Shown here one piece after another: positions 44,056 to 52,463 of a stretch of 64,000 nt of DNA. Within the stretch, counting starts at the first letter, position 1, and each line of letters opens with the position of its first letter. Origin of the DNA: Dyella amyloliquefaciens (GTDB lineage Bacteria > Pseudomonadota > Gammaproteobacteria > Xanthomonadales > Rhodanobacteraceae); NCBI RefSeq assembly GCF_004296575.1, contig NZ_SAYT01000002.1, positions 549,313-613,312 on the forward strand, given 5' to 3'. A program made the position numbers and the translations under genes. The notes below the pieces were generated by a model. The model was given only the letters and a program-made list of their open reading frames with translations. It did not search any database and was not told the origin of the DNA.

Positions 44056-45224
44056 CGCTGCACGATCCTCGCAGAAAGTCCCACCAGCACCAGCAGCCCC
44101 GCCACCGCGGCGAACGCCATCGGCAAGCTGCTCGCATGCGCCACGAAACCGATCAAAGCCGGGCCACTCAACAGTCCTGCATAACCCAGCGTGGTCGCCG
44201 TGGCGATGGCTATTGCCGGCGGCGTGCCAGGAAGCCGGCCTGCCGCACTGAACATCACGGGCACGATGTTGGAGGCGCCCAGGCCGATCAACACGAAACC
44301 GCCGAGCGCCGCGAGTGCACCCGGCGCCCACGCCACCACCAGGAAGCCGGCGACCGCCAGCGCGGCGCCGGTGCGCACGGCCCAGACAGGCCCGAAGCGC
44401 GCGATCAGGCGATCACCCATAAGGCGGCCCAGCGCCATCGCCACCGAGAAACAGGCGTAACCGAAGCCCGCGGACGCAGCGGCAAAACCGCGGAAATCAC
44501 GCAGGAACACCGCACTCCAGTCGAGCATCGCGCCTTCGGCGAGGAAGCTGGCGAAACACATCAGCCCAAGCAGCCATGCGAGCGCATGCGGCATGCCGAA
44601 CTTGGTCTTCTCTGTATCGGTGGCCTGGGGTGCATCGTCGAGCAGGTCGCCACGCAGCCACAGCACCAGCGAGAGCAGCACCACGGCAACGACCGTCGCC
44701 GCGAATACGAGTGGCAGTCCCAGGGCCAGCAATCCGCTCACCACCGCGGCGCCCGTGAGGCCACCGATGCTGAAGAGTCCATGGAAGCCCGACATCAGCC
44801 GGCCGCCATCCAACCGCTCCACATCGACGGCGTGCGCATTCATCGCGACGTCGACCGCGCCGAGCATCACGCCGAAATAGAACAGCGTCGCGACCAGCGC
44901 CGCGATGCTCGATGCCAGGGCCAGCGCGGGCAGCGCCAGGCACAACAACAGGCCCGAGGCGACGATCAGCGTGCGATTGCCCAGCTTGTGCGCAAGCCAG
45001 CCGACGAACGGCATCGACAGCATCGAGCCACCGCCGAACACCAGCAGCGCCAGGCCGAGTTGCGCGTCGTCGAGCCCGAGCCGCGCCTTGGCATAGGGAA
45101 CCATGGGAGCCCAGGCCGACATGCCGATGCCGGACACCAGGAAGATCACGCGCGTGGCTCGCCGCGCAGCGGCCAGCGAACGGCCCTCGGGAAGGCCGCG
45201 CACAGCGGCGGAAATAGCTTTCAC
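44052..45224 (-). CDS. Major facilitator superfamily transporter
   Basis: A 390-residue 12-TM inner-membrane carrier. It begins with GTG, then a short Arg-rich N-terminus before the first TM. RRATRVIFLVSGIGMSAWAP, a loop MPFVGWLAHKLGNRTL (motif A form) and a central GDLLDDAPQATDTEK linker between the two six-helix halves are visible. It resembles the fucose-permease-like/YbjJ branch of MFS (tentative). It is the first gene of the MFS-HAD-DeoR operon and probably carries a sugar or sugar-like compound; direction of transport is unknown. Confidence 0.85.
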   Translation of the reverse strand: MKAISAAVRGLPEGRSLAAARRATRVIFLVSGIGMSAWAPMVPYAKARLGLDDAQLGLALLVFGGGSMLSMPFVGWLAHKLGNRTLIVASGLLLCLALPALALASSIAALVATLFYFGVMLGAVDVAMNAHAVDVERLDGGRLMSGFHGLFSIGGLTGAAVVSGLLALGLPLVFAATVVAVVLLSLVLWLRGDLLDDAPQATDTEKTKFGMPHALAWLLGLMCFASFLAEGAMLDWSAVFLRDFRGFAAASAGFGYACFSVAMALGRLMGDRLIARFGPVWAVRTGAALAVAGFLVVAWAPGALAALGGFVLIGLGASNIVPVMFSAAGRLPGTPPAIAIATATTLGYAGLLSGPALIGFVAHASSLPMAFAAVAGLLVLVGLSARIVQR

Positions 45225-45264
45225 GGCGGACTCTTGGGGAAGGAGAGAACGCGATAAAGGTAGC

Positions 45265-45303
45265 TAATCGTGCATAAACGTGCAATACCGTGACAATCGT
45301 GCA
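45265..45303 (-). promoter_or_regulatory. Tandem decamer array, candidate DeoR operator
   Basis: Four direct repeats in a row on the plus strand: TAATCGTGCA, TAAACGTGCA, ATACCGTGA (one base shorter), CAATCGTGCA. The core CGTGCA recurs once per helical turn. The array ends 40 bases before the MFS start codon, where a repressor site would block the operon promoter. DeoR-family regulators often bind direct repeats, and the operon encodes one. Assignment is inferred. Confidence 0.6.
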
Positions 45304-45385
45304 CCGCTCGTTGCCCGCTTCCTGCCATGCTGGCGCCCCCGGAAGCACGCACGCTGGCGGTCAGGCCACGCAAGGAGTCGCGAAC

Positions 45386-45916
45386 ATGCCAACCATCCTC
45401 ACCCACGCCGTTGTCCCGCTGATGCTCGGCGGCGCCCTCGGTCGTCGCGTCATCAGCCGTCGCCTGCTCGCCGCCGGGGCCGTCGCGGCGATGCTGCCCG
45501 ATGCCGATGTGCTGGCCTTCAAGTTCCACGTCGCCTATGCCGACAGCTTCGGCCATCGCGGCGCCACGCATTCGATGATGTTCGCGCTGCTGCTCGCCGT
45601 CGCTGCCGCCCTGTGGCACCGGCGATTGAACACCACGCCATGGCGAGCCGCGGGGTTCGTCGGCCTGGCCGCCCTCTCGCACCCCCTGCTTGATGCCTGT
45701 ACCAACGGCGGTCTCGGCGTCGCGCTGTGGTGGCCCTTCAGCGATGCGCGATGGTTCGCGGCTTTCCGCCCGATTGCCGTGTCGCCAATCGGCGCGCGCT
45801 TTTTCAGCGAGCGTGGGTGGCACGTGCTGCAGTCGGAGTTCTGCTGGGTATGGCTGCCGACGGCCATCATCGCGGCCGGCATCGTCGCCTGGCGGTGGAC
45901 GTCCAAACGGACGTAA
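45386..45916 (+). CDS. Membrane-bound metal-dependent hydrolase, YdjM/DUF457 family
   Basis: A 176-residue inner-membrane protein with about four hydrophobic segments. Motifs typical of the YdjM family are MPTILTHAVVPLMLG, LPDADVLAF, HRGATHS and HPLLDACTNGG, which supply the His/Asp ligands of a presumed metal site. YdjM is SOS-controlled in E. coli, but I see no LexA box here. The ATG at 45386 is the first with family similarity. Confidence 0.88.
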   Translation: MPTILTHAVVPLMLGGALGRRVISRRLLAAGAVAAMLPDADVLAFKFHVAYADSFGHRGATHSMMFALLLAVAAALWHRRLNTTPWRAAGFVGLAALSHPLLDACTNGGLGVALWWPFSDARWFAAFRPIAVSPIGARFFSERGWHVLQSEFCWVWLPTAIIAAGIVAWRWTSKRT

Positions 45917-45996
45917 CCGGCCCCATGGCGCCGCTGGCGCGGTTTCCAGGGGGCGCCATGCCATAATGCTCAACCCCCTCGCAGCCGCTTCCGCCC

Positions 45997-48099
45997 ATGA
46001 GCCGTCGCCTCCTCGTCACCAACGCCCTGCCCTATGCCAATGGCCCGCTGCACCTGGGTCACCTGCTGGGCTATATCCAGGCCGACGTATGGGTGCGTGC
46101 GCAGCGGATGCAGGGCAACGAGACGATCTATGTCTGCGCCGACGACGCCCATGGCACGCCGATCATGCTGGCCGCCGAAAAGGCCGGCCTGACGCCGGAG
46201 ACCTACATCGAAGGCATCCGCGTGGGGCACGAGGCGGATTTCGCCGCATTCAACGTGGCGTTCGACCACTATCACACCACGCATTCGGAAGAGAACCGCG
46301 CGCTCGCCTCGCTGATCTACACGCGCCTGCGCGACGGCGGCTACATCGCGCGCCGCGACATCCAGCAGTTGTTCGATCCGGAAAAGGAAATGTTCCTGCC
46401 GGATCGCTACATCAAGGGCACCTGCCCCAATTGCGGCACGGCCGACCAGTACGGCGACAACTGCGAGAACTGCGGCGCGACCTACGCGCCGACCGACCTG
46501 GTCAACCCGTATTCGGTGATGTCGGGCGCCACGCCGGTGCTGCGCGACTCGGAACATTATTTCTTCGAACTCGGCAAGTTCGAGCCGCTGCTGCGTGACT
46601 GGTTCGGTGGCAAGCTCACTGATGGCCAGCCGGTGGCCAACAGCGGTGTGGTCGCCAAGCTGCGCGAGTGGCTGGACAGCGGACTGAAGGATTGGGACAT
46701 CTCCCGTGATGCACCCTACTTCGGCTTCCCCATTCCCGATGCGCCGGGCAAGTTCTTCTATGTGTGGCTCGATGCACCGGTGGGTTACCTCGCCAGCTTC
46801 AAGGCGCTGTGCGAGCGCACCGACCTGAAGTTCGAGGATTTCCTCGCGCCGGACAGCCACGCCGAACTGCACCACTTCATCGGCAAGGACATCATCAATT
46901 TCCACGGCCTGTTCTGGCCGGCGATGCTGCACGGCGCGGGCTTCCGTACGCCGACCGCACTGCACGTCAACGGCTACCTGACGGTGAACGGCGCGAAGAT
47001 GTCCAAGTCGCGCGGCACCTTCATCCAGGCGCGCACCTACCTCGATGCGGGCCTGCATCCGGAATTCCTGCGCTACTACTTCGCCAGCATGCTGAGCGAC
47101 ACGCCGGTGGACGTGGACCTGGACCTCAAGGCCTTCGAGGAGCGCGTCAATTCGCACCTCGTCGGCAAGTGGGTGAACATCGCCAGCCGTACCGCCGGCT
47201 TCGTGCACAAGTATTTCGAAGGACGCCTCGCACCCGCCTTCAGCCATGAAGAGCAGGAACTGTGGCGCGAACTGCTCTCGCTCTACGGCGACGTGCCGGC
47301 GCTGTACAACAGCGGAGAGTTCGCCGAAGTGACGCGGCGCTTCGTGACCATGGCCGACATGGTCAACGGCTACATCGCGGCCAAGGCGCCGTGGGCCATG
47401 GCCAAGGACGAATCGCAGCGCAATGAACTGCACCAGGTGTGCTCGTTTGCGCTGGCTGCATTCCGCCTGCTCGCCGGCCTGCTCAAGCCCGTATTGCCGG
47501 CCACGGTGGAAGCGGCCGAGCATTTCCTCGCCGCGCCGATCACCGGTTTCGACGATGCGCGCGCCGAACTGCACAACCACACCGTGAACGTGTTCGAGCC
47601 CCTGCTCGGACGCATCGATTCCAAGCACGTCGTGGCGATGGTGGAGATGTCCAAGGACTCTCTCGCGCCCGCCGAGAAACCCAAGCCCACCCCGAAGCAA
47701 GCCAAGGACACCAGCAAGCCCATGAGCGAAGCCAGCACCACTCCGACCGCCGCCACCGACGGCCCCGCCGTGATCGGCATCGACGATTTCGCCAAGCTCG
47801 ACCTGCGCGTGGGCAAGGTCACCGTGTGCGAGTTCGTGGACGGCTCGGACAAGCTGCTGCGCTTCGAACTCGATGCCGGCCCGCTGGGTACGCGCCAGAT
47901 CTTCTCCGGCATCCGCGCTGCCTACGGCGAGCCGGAAAAGCTGGTGGGTCGCAACGTGGTGTTCATCGCCAACCTGGCGCCGCGCAAGATGCGTTTCGGC
48001 CTCTCCGAGGGCATGATCCTCTCCGCCGGCGACGGTGGCAGCGATCTGTTCCTGCTGGACGCCGACCAGGGTGCGAAGCCGGGCGCAACTGTCCGCTGA
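45997..48099 (+). CDS. metG: Methionine--tRNA ligase
   Basis: A 700-residue class I synthetase that charges tRNA-Met. PLHLGH (HIGH motif) is near residue 20. A zinc domain has paired CxxC motifs ([17 protein letters not shown]) near 145-165, and KMSKS (AKMSKSRG) is near residue 334. A C-terminal EMAP/Trbp111-like tRNA-binding domain follows an Ala/Lys/Pro linker from about residue 590. This is the long, dimeric E. coli type. The rnfB and nth genes follow in the same direction. Confidence 0.98.
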   Translation: MSRRLLVTNALPYANGPLHLGHLLGYIQADVWVRAQRMQGNETIYVCADDAHGTPIMLAAEKAGLTPETYIEGIRVGHEADFAAFNVAFDHYHTTHSEENRALASLIYTRLRDGGYIARRDIQQLFDPEKEMFLPDRYIKGTCPNCGTADQYGDNCENCGATYAPTDLVNPYSVMSGATPVLRDSEHYFFELGKFEPLLRDWFGGKLTDGQPVANSGVVAKLREWLDSGLKDWDISRDAPYFGFPIPDAPGKFFYVWLDAPVGYLASFKALCERTDLKFEDFLAPDSHAELHHFIGKDIINFHGLFWPAMLHGAGFRTPTALHVNGYLTVNGAKMSKSRGTFIQARTYLDAGLHPEFLRYYFASMLSDTPVDVDLDLKAFEERVNSHLVGKWVNIASRTAGFVHKYFEGRLAPAFSHEEQELWRELLSLYGDVPALYNSGEFAEVTRRFVTMADMVNGYIAAKAPWAMAKDESQRNELHQVCSFALAAFRLLAGLLKPVLPATVEAAEHFLAAPITGFDDARAELHNHTVNVFEPLLGRIDSKHVVAMVEMSKDSLAPAEKPKPTPKQAKDTSKPMSEASTTPTAATDGPAVIGIDDFAKLDLRVGKVTVCEFVDGSDKLLRFELDAGPLGTRQIFSGIRAAYGEPEKLVGRNVVFIANLAPRKMRFGLSEGMILSAGDGGSDLFLLDADQGAKPGATVR

Positions 48100-48103
48100 T
48101 CCC

Positions 48104-48709
48104 ATGACGCTCGCCGATCGCATCGACGCCCTGCTGCCGCAGACGCAATGCGAACAATGCGGCTTCCATGGTTGCCGCCCGTATGCGGAAGCGATTGCCT
48201 GCGGTGAGGCCTCGATCAATCGATGCCCGCCGGGAGGTGCCGCGGGCATCGCGCGTCTCGCCGAACTGCTGGACGTGCCGGTGCTGCCACTCGATCCCGA
48301 GCATGGCGTGGAGAAGCCACGCACGCTCGCGCGCATCGTGGAGGCTGACTGCATCGGCTGCACCAAGTGCATCCAGGCCTGCCCGGTCGATGCCATCGTG
48401 GGCGCGGCCAAGTTGATGCACACCGTGATCGTCGACGACTGCACGGGCTGCGAACTGTGCGTGCCGGCCTGCCCGGTGGACTGCATCGTGCTGGAACCCA
48501 TGCCGCTCGCACAGGCCGAAGACACCGCCCACGCCGATGCGGCGCGTGCCCATTTCCAGCGTCGCGAGGCACGACTGGAGCGCGAGCAGGCGCAGCGTGA
48601 AGTCGAACTGGCCGCTCGCAAGGCCGAAGTCGGCACGGCCATGCAGACCAATCCCGTGCTGGCCGCACTCGCCCGCGCGCGCGCCAAACAACAAGGAAAG
48701 CCCTCGTGA
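48104..48709 (+). CDS. rnfB: RnfB-like ferredoxin without membrane anchor
   Basis: A 201-residue iron-sulfur protein. The N-terminal [4Fe-4S] domain is [10 protein letters not shown]...INRCPPGG. Two ferredoxin clusters follow: [12 protein letters not shown] and [16 protein letters not shown] charged helical tail ends the protein. Standard RnfB begins with a membrane helix; here the protein starts directly at the cluster domain, so it is soluble. No rnfA, C, D, G or E gene is adjacent. It starts 4 bases after metG and overlaps nth (stop/start GTGA). Confidence 0.88.
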   Translation: MTLADRIDALLPQTQCEQCGFHGCRPYAEAIACGEASINRCPPGGAAGIARLAELLDVPVLPLDPEHGVEKPRTLARIVEADCIGCTKCIQACPVDAIVGAAKLMHTVIVDDCTGCELCVPACPVDCIVLEPMPLAQAEDTAHADAARAHFQRREARLEREQAQREVELAARKAEVGTAMQTNPVLAALARARAKQQGKPS

Positions 48710-49353
48710 AGAAGGCCGACGTCGTCGAGCTGTTCACCCGACTGCGCGAACTCGATCCGCACCCCACCACGGAACTCAACTACACCACGCCGTTCGAGCT
48801 GCTGATCGCCGTGGTGCTGTCGGCGCAGGCGACCGACGTGGGTGTGAACAAGGCGACAAAAAAGCTTTATCCGGTTGCTAACACCGCACAGGCGATCCTC
48901 GATCTCGGCGAGGAGAAGCTCAAGCCGTACATCAGCACCATCGGCCTGTTCAACAGCAAGGCCAAGAACGTGATTGCGCTGTGTCGCATCCTGGTTAAGC
49001 AGTACGGCGGCGACGTGCCGGACACGCGTGAAGCGCTCGAGGCGCTGCCGGGCGTGGGACGCAAGACCGCCAACGTGGTGCTCAACACCGCGTTTGGACA
49101 TCCGACCATTGCGGTGGATACGCACATCTTCCGCGTCGCCAACCGCACCGGTCTCGCTCCGGGCAAAGACGTGCGTGTGGTGGAGGACAAACTGGAGAAG
49201 GTGGTGCCGCTGCCGTTCAAGCAGGACGCTCATCACTGGTTGATCCTGCACGGCCGCTACGTATGCAAGGCACGCAAGCCCGAATGTCCCCGTTGTGTCA
49301 TTCGCGACCTCTGTCGTTACAAGCCGAAGACCGTGGACAACGAAAAGGCATGA
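48706..49353 (+). CDS. nth: Endonuclease III
   Basis: A 215-residue base-excision repair glycosylase/AP lyase acting on oxidised pyrimidines. The helix-hairpin-helix carries K120 ([12 protein letters not shown]) and catalytic D138 ([12 protein letters not shown]), at the same numbers as in E. coli. The [4Fe-4S] cluster is held by C187, C194, C197 and C203. GTG start overlapping the rnfB stop codon; rnfB could supply electrons to the cluster, but this is speculation. Confidence 0.97.
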   Translation: MKKADVVELFTRLRELDPHPTTELNYTTPFELLIAVVLSAQATDVGVNKATKKLYPVANTAQAILDLGEEKLKPYISTIGLFNSKAKNVIALCRILVKQYGGDVPDTREALEALPGVGRKTANVVLNTAFGHPTIAVDTHIFRVANRTGLAPGKDVRVVEDKLEKVVPLPFKQDAHHWLILHGRYVCKARKPECPRCVIRDLCRYKPKTVDNEKA

Positions 49354-49362
49354 CTAGTGGCA

Positions 49363-49383
49363 CGGTGCGGGCGCTCCGCACCG
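49363..49383 (+). terminator. Possible terminator hairpin after nth
   Basis: CGGTGCGG-GCGCT-CCGCACCG, a perfect 8-bp stem, 9 bases after the nth stop. Only weak T content follows. Confidence 0.45.
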
Positions 49384-49493
49384 GGATTCCTCATGTTTTC
49401 CTCAGTGTTTCGCGCAACTTCATCAAGCTTGATGTGCGACGCGAGCCTATGTTTAAGCCTCCCCGGAACCTCAGACCCCATCAGGAGGCCACC

Positions 49494-49796
49494 ATGAAGC
49501 GTCAAATTCTCCCCGCTGTCATCGTGCTGGGACTTGCCTTCGCCGGCACGGCCAGCGCCGTTGAAACCTATACCGTCGACGAGAACGGCTATGCCGTGAT
49601 TGGCTTCGTCGGACACAGTCCCGAGGACTTCGCCCGTGCCCAGCAGCAGGCCAAGGGTTGGGAGCGCGACCGTCATCTGATGCTGGTGCCACAGAGCATC
49701 AAGGCCGTGGCCATCGACGAATCGCAGGGCGTCGCCCTGAGTGACGAGCAACTCAAGCAGGCTATCGTTGCCGCGTCCGTGGCGAAGAGGCCCTGA
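49494..49796 (+). CDS. Small periplasmic protein of unknown function
   Basis: A 100-residue exported protein with a signal peptide (residues 1-22, cleavage near ASA-VET) and a short acidic mature part containing GHSPEDFARAQQQAKGW. A ribosome-binding site (AGGAGG) lies 7 bases before the ATG. I do not recognise the family; it has no Cys, so no lipoprotein or disulfide role. Confidence 0.78.
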   Translation: MKRQILPAVIVLGLAFAGTASAVETYTVDENGYAVIGFVGHSPEDFARAQQQAKGWERDRHLMLVPQSIKAVAIDESQGVALSDEQLKQAIVAASVAKRP

Positions 49797-49838
49797 ACCG
49801 CGTTTCTCTGGCGCCCGTTTGGCGCCATCGCAGGGAAC

Positions 49839-49866
49839 CTGACGGCGGGCCAAGGCCCGTCGTCAG
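49839..49866. promoter_or_regulatory. Palindromic hairpin in the gap before the second two-component system
   Basis: CTGACGGCGGGCC-AA-GGCCCGTCGTCAG, a 13-bp stem with one mismatch, 43 bases after the small periplasmic gene. With GGCGCC-N5-GGCGCC at 49810-49826 it probably ends that transcript, though no T-tract follows. Confidence 0.45.
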
Positions 49867-50020
49867 GTATGTAAAGACCCGTATCGATTGACGGCGCACA
49901 GCCCAGCGGCCAACGTGTCCACCGCCAGCGGCAAAAGATCCACAAAAGGAAGTCTGGGGATCATGGCGGTGTACGGTGGCATGAGCCACGATTTCCCGAG
50001 GCCGATACGGGTGCCTGCGC

Positions 50021-50686
50021 ATGCATATTCTGCTGGTCGAGGACGATGCCGAGCTGGGCGGCGCCATCAAGCATGCGCTGGAGCACCAGTCGTACGCGAT
50101 TACCTGGCTGCGTGACGGCCGCGAAGCCAGCGAAGCCTTGCGCGGTGAGCCGGTCGACCTGGTGCTGCTGGACCTGGGGCTGCCCGGCAAGGACGGCCTC
50201 GAAGTGCTGGCCCAGGCGCGCCGCGCGGGCGTGAAGACGCCGGTGCTGGTGATGACGGCGCGCGATGCGCTGGAAACGCGCATCCGCGGCCTGGACCTGG
50301 GCGCCGACGACTATCTGGTCAAGCCGTTCCATCTGGGCGAACTGTCCGCCCGCATCCGCTCGCTGACCCGGCGCACGCAAGGCCTGGCCGACAACCTGGT
50401 GGAAGTGGGCGGTTTGCGCCTCAACCTGGCGACGGCCGAAGTGGAGTTCCGCGGCGCGCTGGTAAGCCTCACCCGCCGCGAGTTCGCCCTGCTCCGCGTA
50501 TTGATGGAGCGGGCGGGACGCATCGTCCGCCGCGAGACGCTTGAGACTTCCGTCTACGGCCTGGACACCGTGGTCGAACGCAATGCCATCGAAGTCCAGG
50601 TGCACTGGCTGCGTCGCAAGCTCAGCACCGAGGTGATCCATACTGTGCGTGGCATCGGCTACATGATCCCGCGCGAACCCAAATGA
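50021..50686 (+). CDS. OmpR-family response regulator (QseB/PmrA-like)
   Basis: A complete 221-residue response regulator. The receiver domain has acidic E7/D8/D9, the phospho-acceptor D51 (LVLLDLGLP), and K in YLVKPF. The winged-helix domain ends VIHTVRGIGYMIPREP. The sequence style (MHILLVEDDAELGGAIKHAL) is of the QseB/PmrA/TctD group. It overlaps the kinase gene by ATGA, and an RND efflux operon follows, its likely target. Confidence 0.94.
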   Translation: MHILLVEDDAELGGAIKHALEHQSYAITWLRDGREASEALRGEPVDLVLLDLGLPGKDGLEVLAQARRAGVKTPVLVMTARDALETRIRGLDLGADDYLVKPFHLGELSARIRSLTRRTQGLADNLVEVGGLRLNLATAEVEFRGALVSLTRREFALLRVLMERAGRIVRRETLETSVYGLDTVVERNAIEVQVHWLRRKLSTEVIHTVRGIGYMIPREPK

Positions 50687-52089
50687 GCCCAGCGTCTCAT
50701 CCCGCCAGTCTCCGCACGCGCCTTACCTGGCTGATCATCGCCGTGATGGTCGCCGTGCTGATTCCACTCGGCTGGATCAGCTACCGCCGCGAACTGCGTG
50801 AGATGAACGAGCTGCTCGACGGCCGACTCGCCCAGGCCGGGCGCACGCTGGGCACGCTGATCGCGCACGGCGAGCTGCCGCAGCGCGATGCCGAACTGCC
50901 GGGCATCAAGCAGGATGGCGAGACGCGGCATCACGGCGTGGTGGTGTCGGTGCATCCGCACAACTATGAACCGGAAGTGGGCTTCCAGGCCTACGACCCG
51001 CGTGGCGAACTGATCGCCGCGACCTCCAATCTCTCCGACCTGCCGCCGCCCTCCGCCGACGAGCGCGGCTTCCGCGACATCCAGCACGAAGGCCGCCTGT
51101 GGCGCACCTTCACCCTGCAGAACCGCGCGAACCTGGTGATACGGATTGGCGAGCGTTCGGACAATCGCCAGGACATCGCACGCGGCCTGGTGATCGAGCA
51201 CACCTTGCCCCTGCTGATCGGCCTGCCCCTGCTGGCCCTGCTGGTGAGCCTGGCAGTGAAGCGCGGCCTGCGCCCCGTCGCGGTACTGACCGAGATGCTG
51301 GACCGGCGCACGCCGGGTAGCCGCAAGCCGATGCCCGCCAACGTCGCGCCGCAGGAGATCAAGCCGCTGATCGTCGCGCTCAACCAGCAGCTGGAACGAC
51401 TGGAAGACGCGCTGGAGCGCGAACACCGCTTCGCCACCGACGTCGCCCACGAACTGCGCACGCCGCTCGCCGCGACCATGATCCACCTGGAAAGCGCAAT
51501 GATCTCGGACGACCCCACCGAGGTGGAGTTCACCGTGCGCAATGCGCAGCAGAGCATGGCGCGGCTGGGTCGGCGCGTGGAGCAGATCCTGGCGATGGCA
51601 CGGCTCGAGGCAGGCGCCGCTTCCCAGCAACGCACCCGCCTGGACCTGGCCCGCATCGCCACCGAAGTGATCGAGGAGCTTGCGCCGCTGATCGTTGAGA
51701 AAGACATCGCCGCTAGTCTCAGCCACGATGACGAACCGGTGATCGTACGCGGCCACGAAGTCGCCCTCACCGCCATGTTCCGCAACCTGATCGAAAACGC
51801 CCTGCGCTACACCGAGGCCGGCGGGCAGGTCGAAGTGTCCATCCATCGCGACGGCCACAGCGCCGTCATCGACATCTGCGACAACGGCCCCGGCATTCCC
51901 GAGGGACGCCGCCAGGCGGTGTTCCAGCGCTTCCACCGCGAGGAGGAAAGCGCCACGCGCGGCTATGGGCTGGGATTGAACATCGTGCAGCGCGCGATCG
52001 AGCTGCATGAGGCATCCGTCGAGTTGCTGGAGTCGCCGCTGGGGCGGGGGTTGCTGGTGAGGATCCGGATGGCGGCGGAAGCCGCGTAA
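50683..52089 (+). CDS. Sensor histidine kinase (QseC/TctE-like)
   Basis: A 468-residue kinase with membrane segments near residues 13-30 and 175-195, and a periplasmic domain of about 140 residues between them. A HAMP-like linker follows, then HisKA with H256 in FATDVAHELRTPLAA and HATPase_c with NLIENALRYTE, DNGPGIPE and GYGLGLNIV. The sensed signal is unknown. It is the cognate kinase of the upstream regulator, which it overlaps by 4 bases. Confidence 0.94.
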   Translation: MSPASHPASLRTRLTWLIIAVMVAVLIPLGWISYRRELREMNELLDGRLAQAGRTLGTLIAHGELPQRDAELPGIKQDGETRHHGVVVSVHPHNYEPEVGFQAYDPRGELIAATSNLSDLPPPSADERGFRDIQHEGRLWRTFTLQNRANLVIRIGERSDNRQDIARGLVIEHTLPLLIGLPLLALLVSLAVKRGLRPVAVLTEMLDRRTPGSRKPMPANVAPQEIKPLIVALNQQLERLEDALEREHRFATDVAHELRTPLAATMIHLESAMISDDPTEVEFTVRNAQQSMARLGRRVEQILAMARLEAGAASQQRTRLDLARIATEVIEELAPLIVEKDIAASLSHDDEPVIVRGHEVALTAMFRNLIENALRYTEAGGQVEVSIHRDGHSAVIDICDNGPGIPEGRRQAVFQRFHREEESATRGYGLGLNIVQRAIELHEASVELLESPLGRGLLVRIRMAAEAA

Positions 52090-52463
52090 GTCGCGCTCCG
52101 CCCGCACCCTCATCCGCTGCGACTGAAAGGAGTCCCTGTGGGACCGGCACCTTCTCCCGAAGGGAGAAGGGCTGCTTCGCTCAGGTTTCCCGGACATACG
52201 ACCACCGTCGTCTCACCGCAACATGGCACACCTAAGCTCCCCGCTGCCCAGCCACCCTTCAGCCATCCAAAAGGTTTCCACAAGATTGGGTTGAGATCAT
52301 GGGCTGATCGGGCCCTGCGCCTGCACCGAGCCATGACATGCCCTTGCTTCCGCACTCCCCTGCCTCCGGACCACCCTGCCTCCAGCCGTCCTCGCCGTGA
52401 CCTCACCGTAACGGCGCCGCCTGCCCGGCGCCGTCTGTGCGCCCACGTTTCGCTGGAATCTCC
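52090..52463 (+). other. 374-base interval before the second RND operon
   Basis: No credible gene. It holds a perfect hairpin CCTTCTCCC-GAA-GGGAGAAGG at 52150-52170, related in form to the CCCTCTCC repeats, and otherwise a probable promoter/leader for the efflux operon. I see no convincing -35/-10 pair. Confidence 0.6.

Noticed and set aside
45225-45385. LexA box controlling the YdjM-like gene
   Set aside because: No CTGT-N8-ACAG site is present in the gap.
45970-49251. A 1093-codon open frame antisense to metG-rnfB-nth
   Set aside because: An artefact of high GC and third-position bias; the sense-strand genes are certain. The same holds for the long antisense frames at 4144-6387 and 53568-55640.
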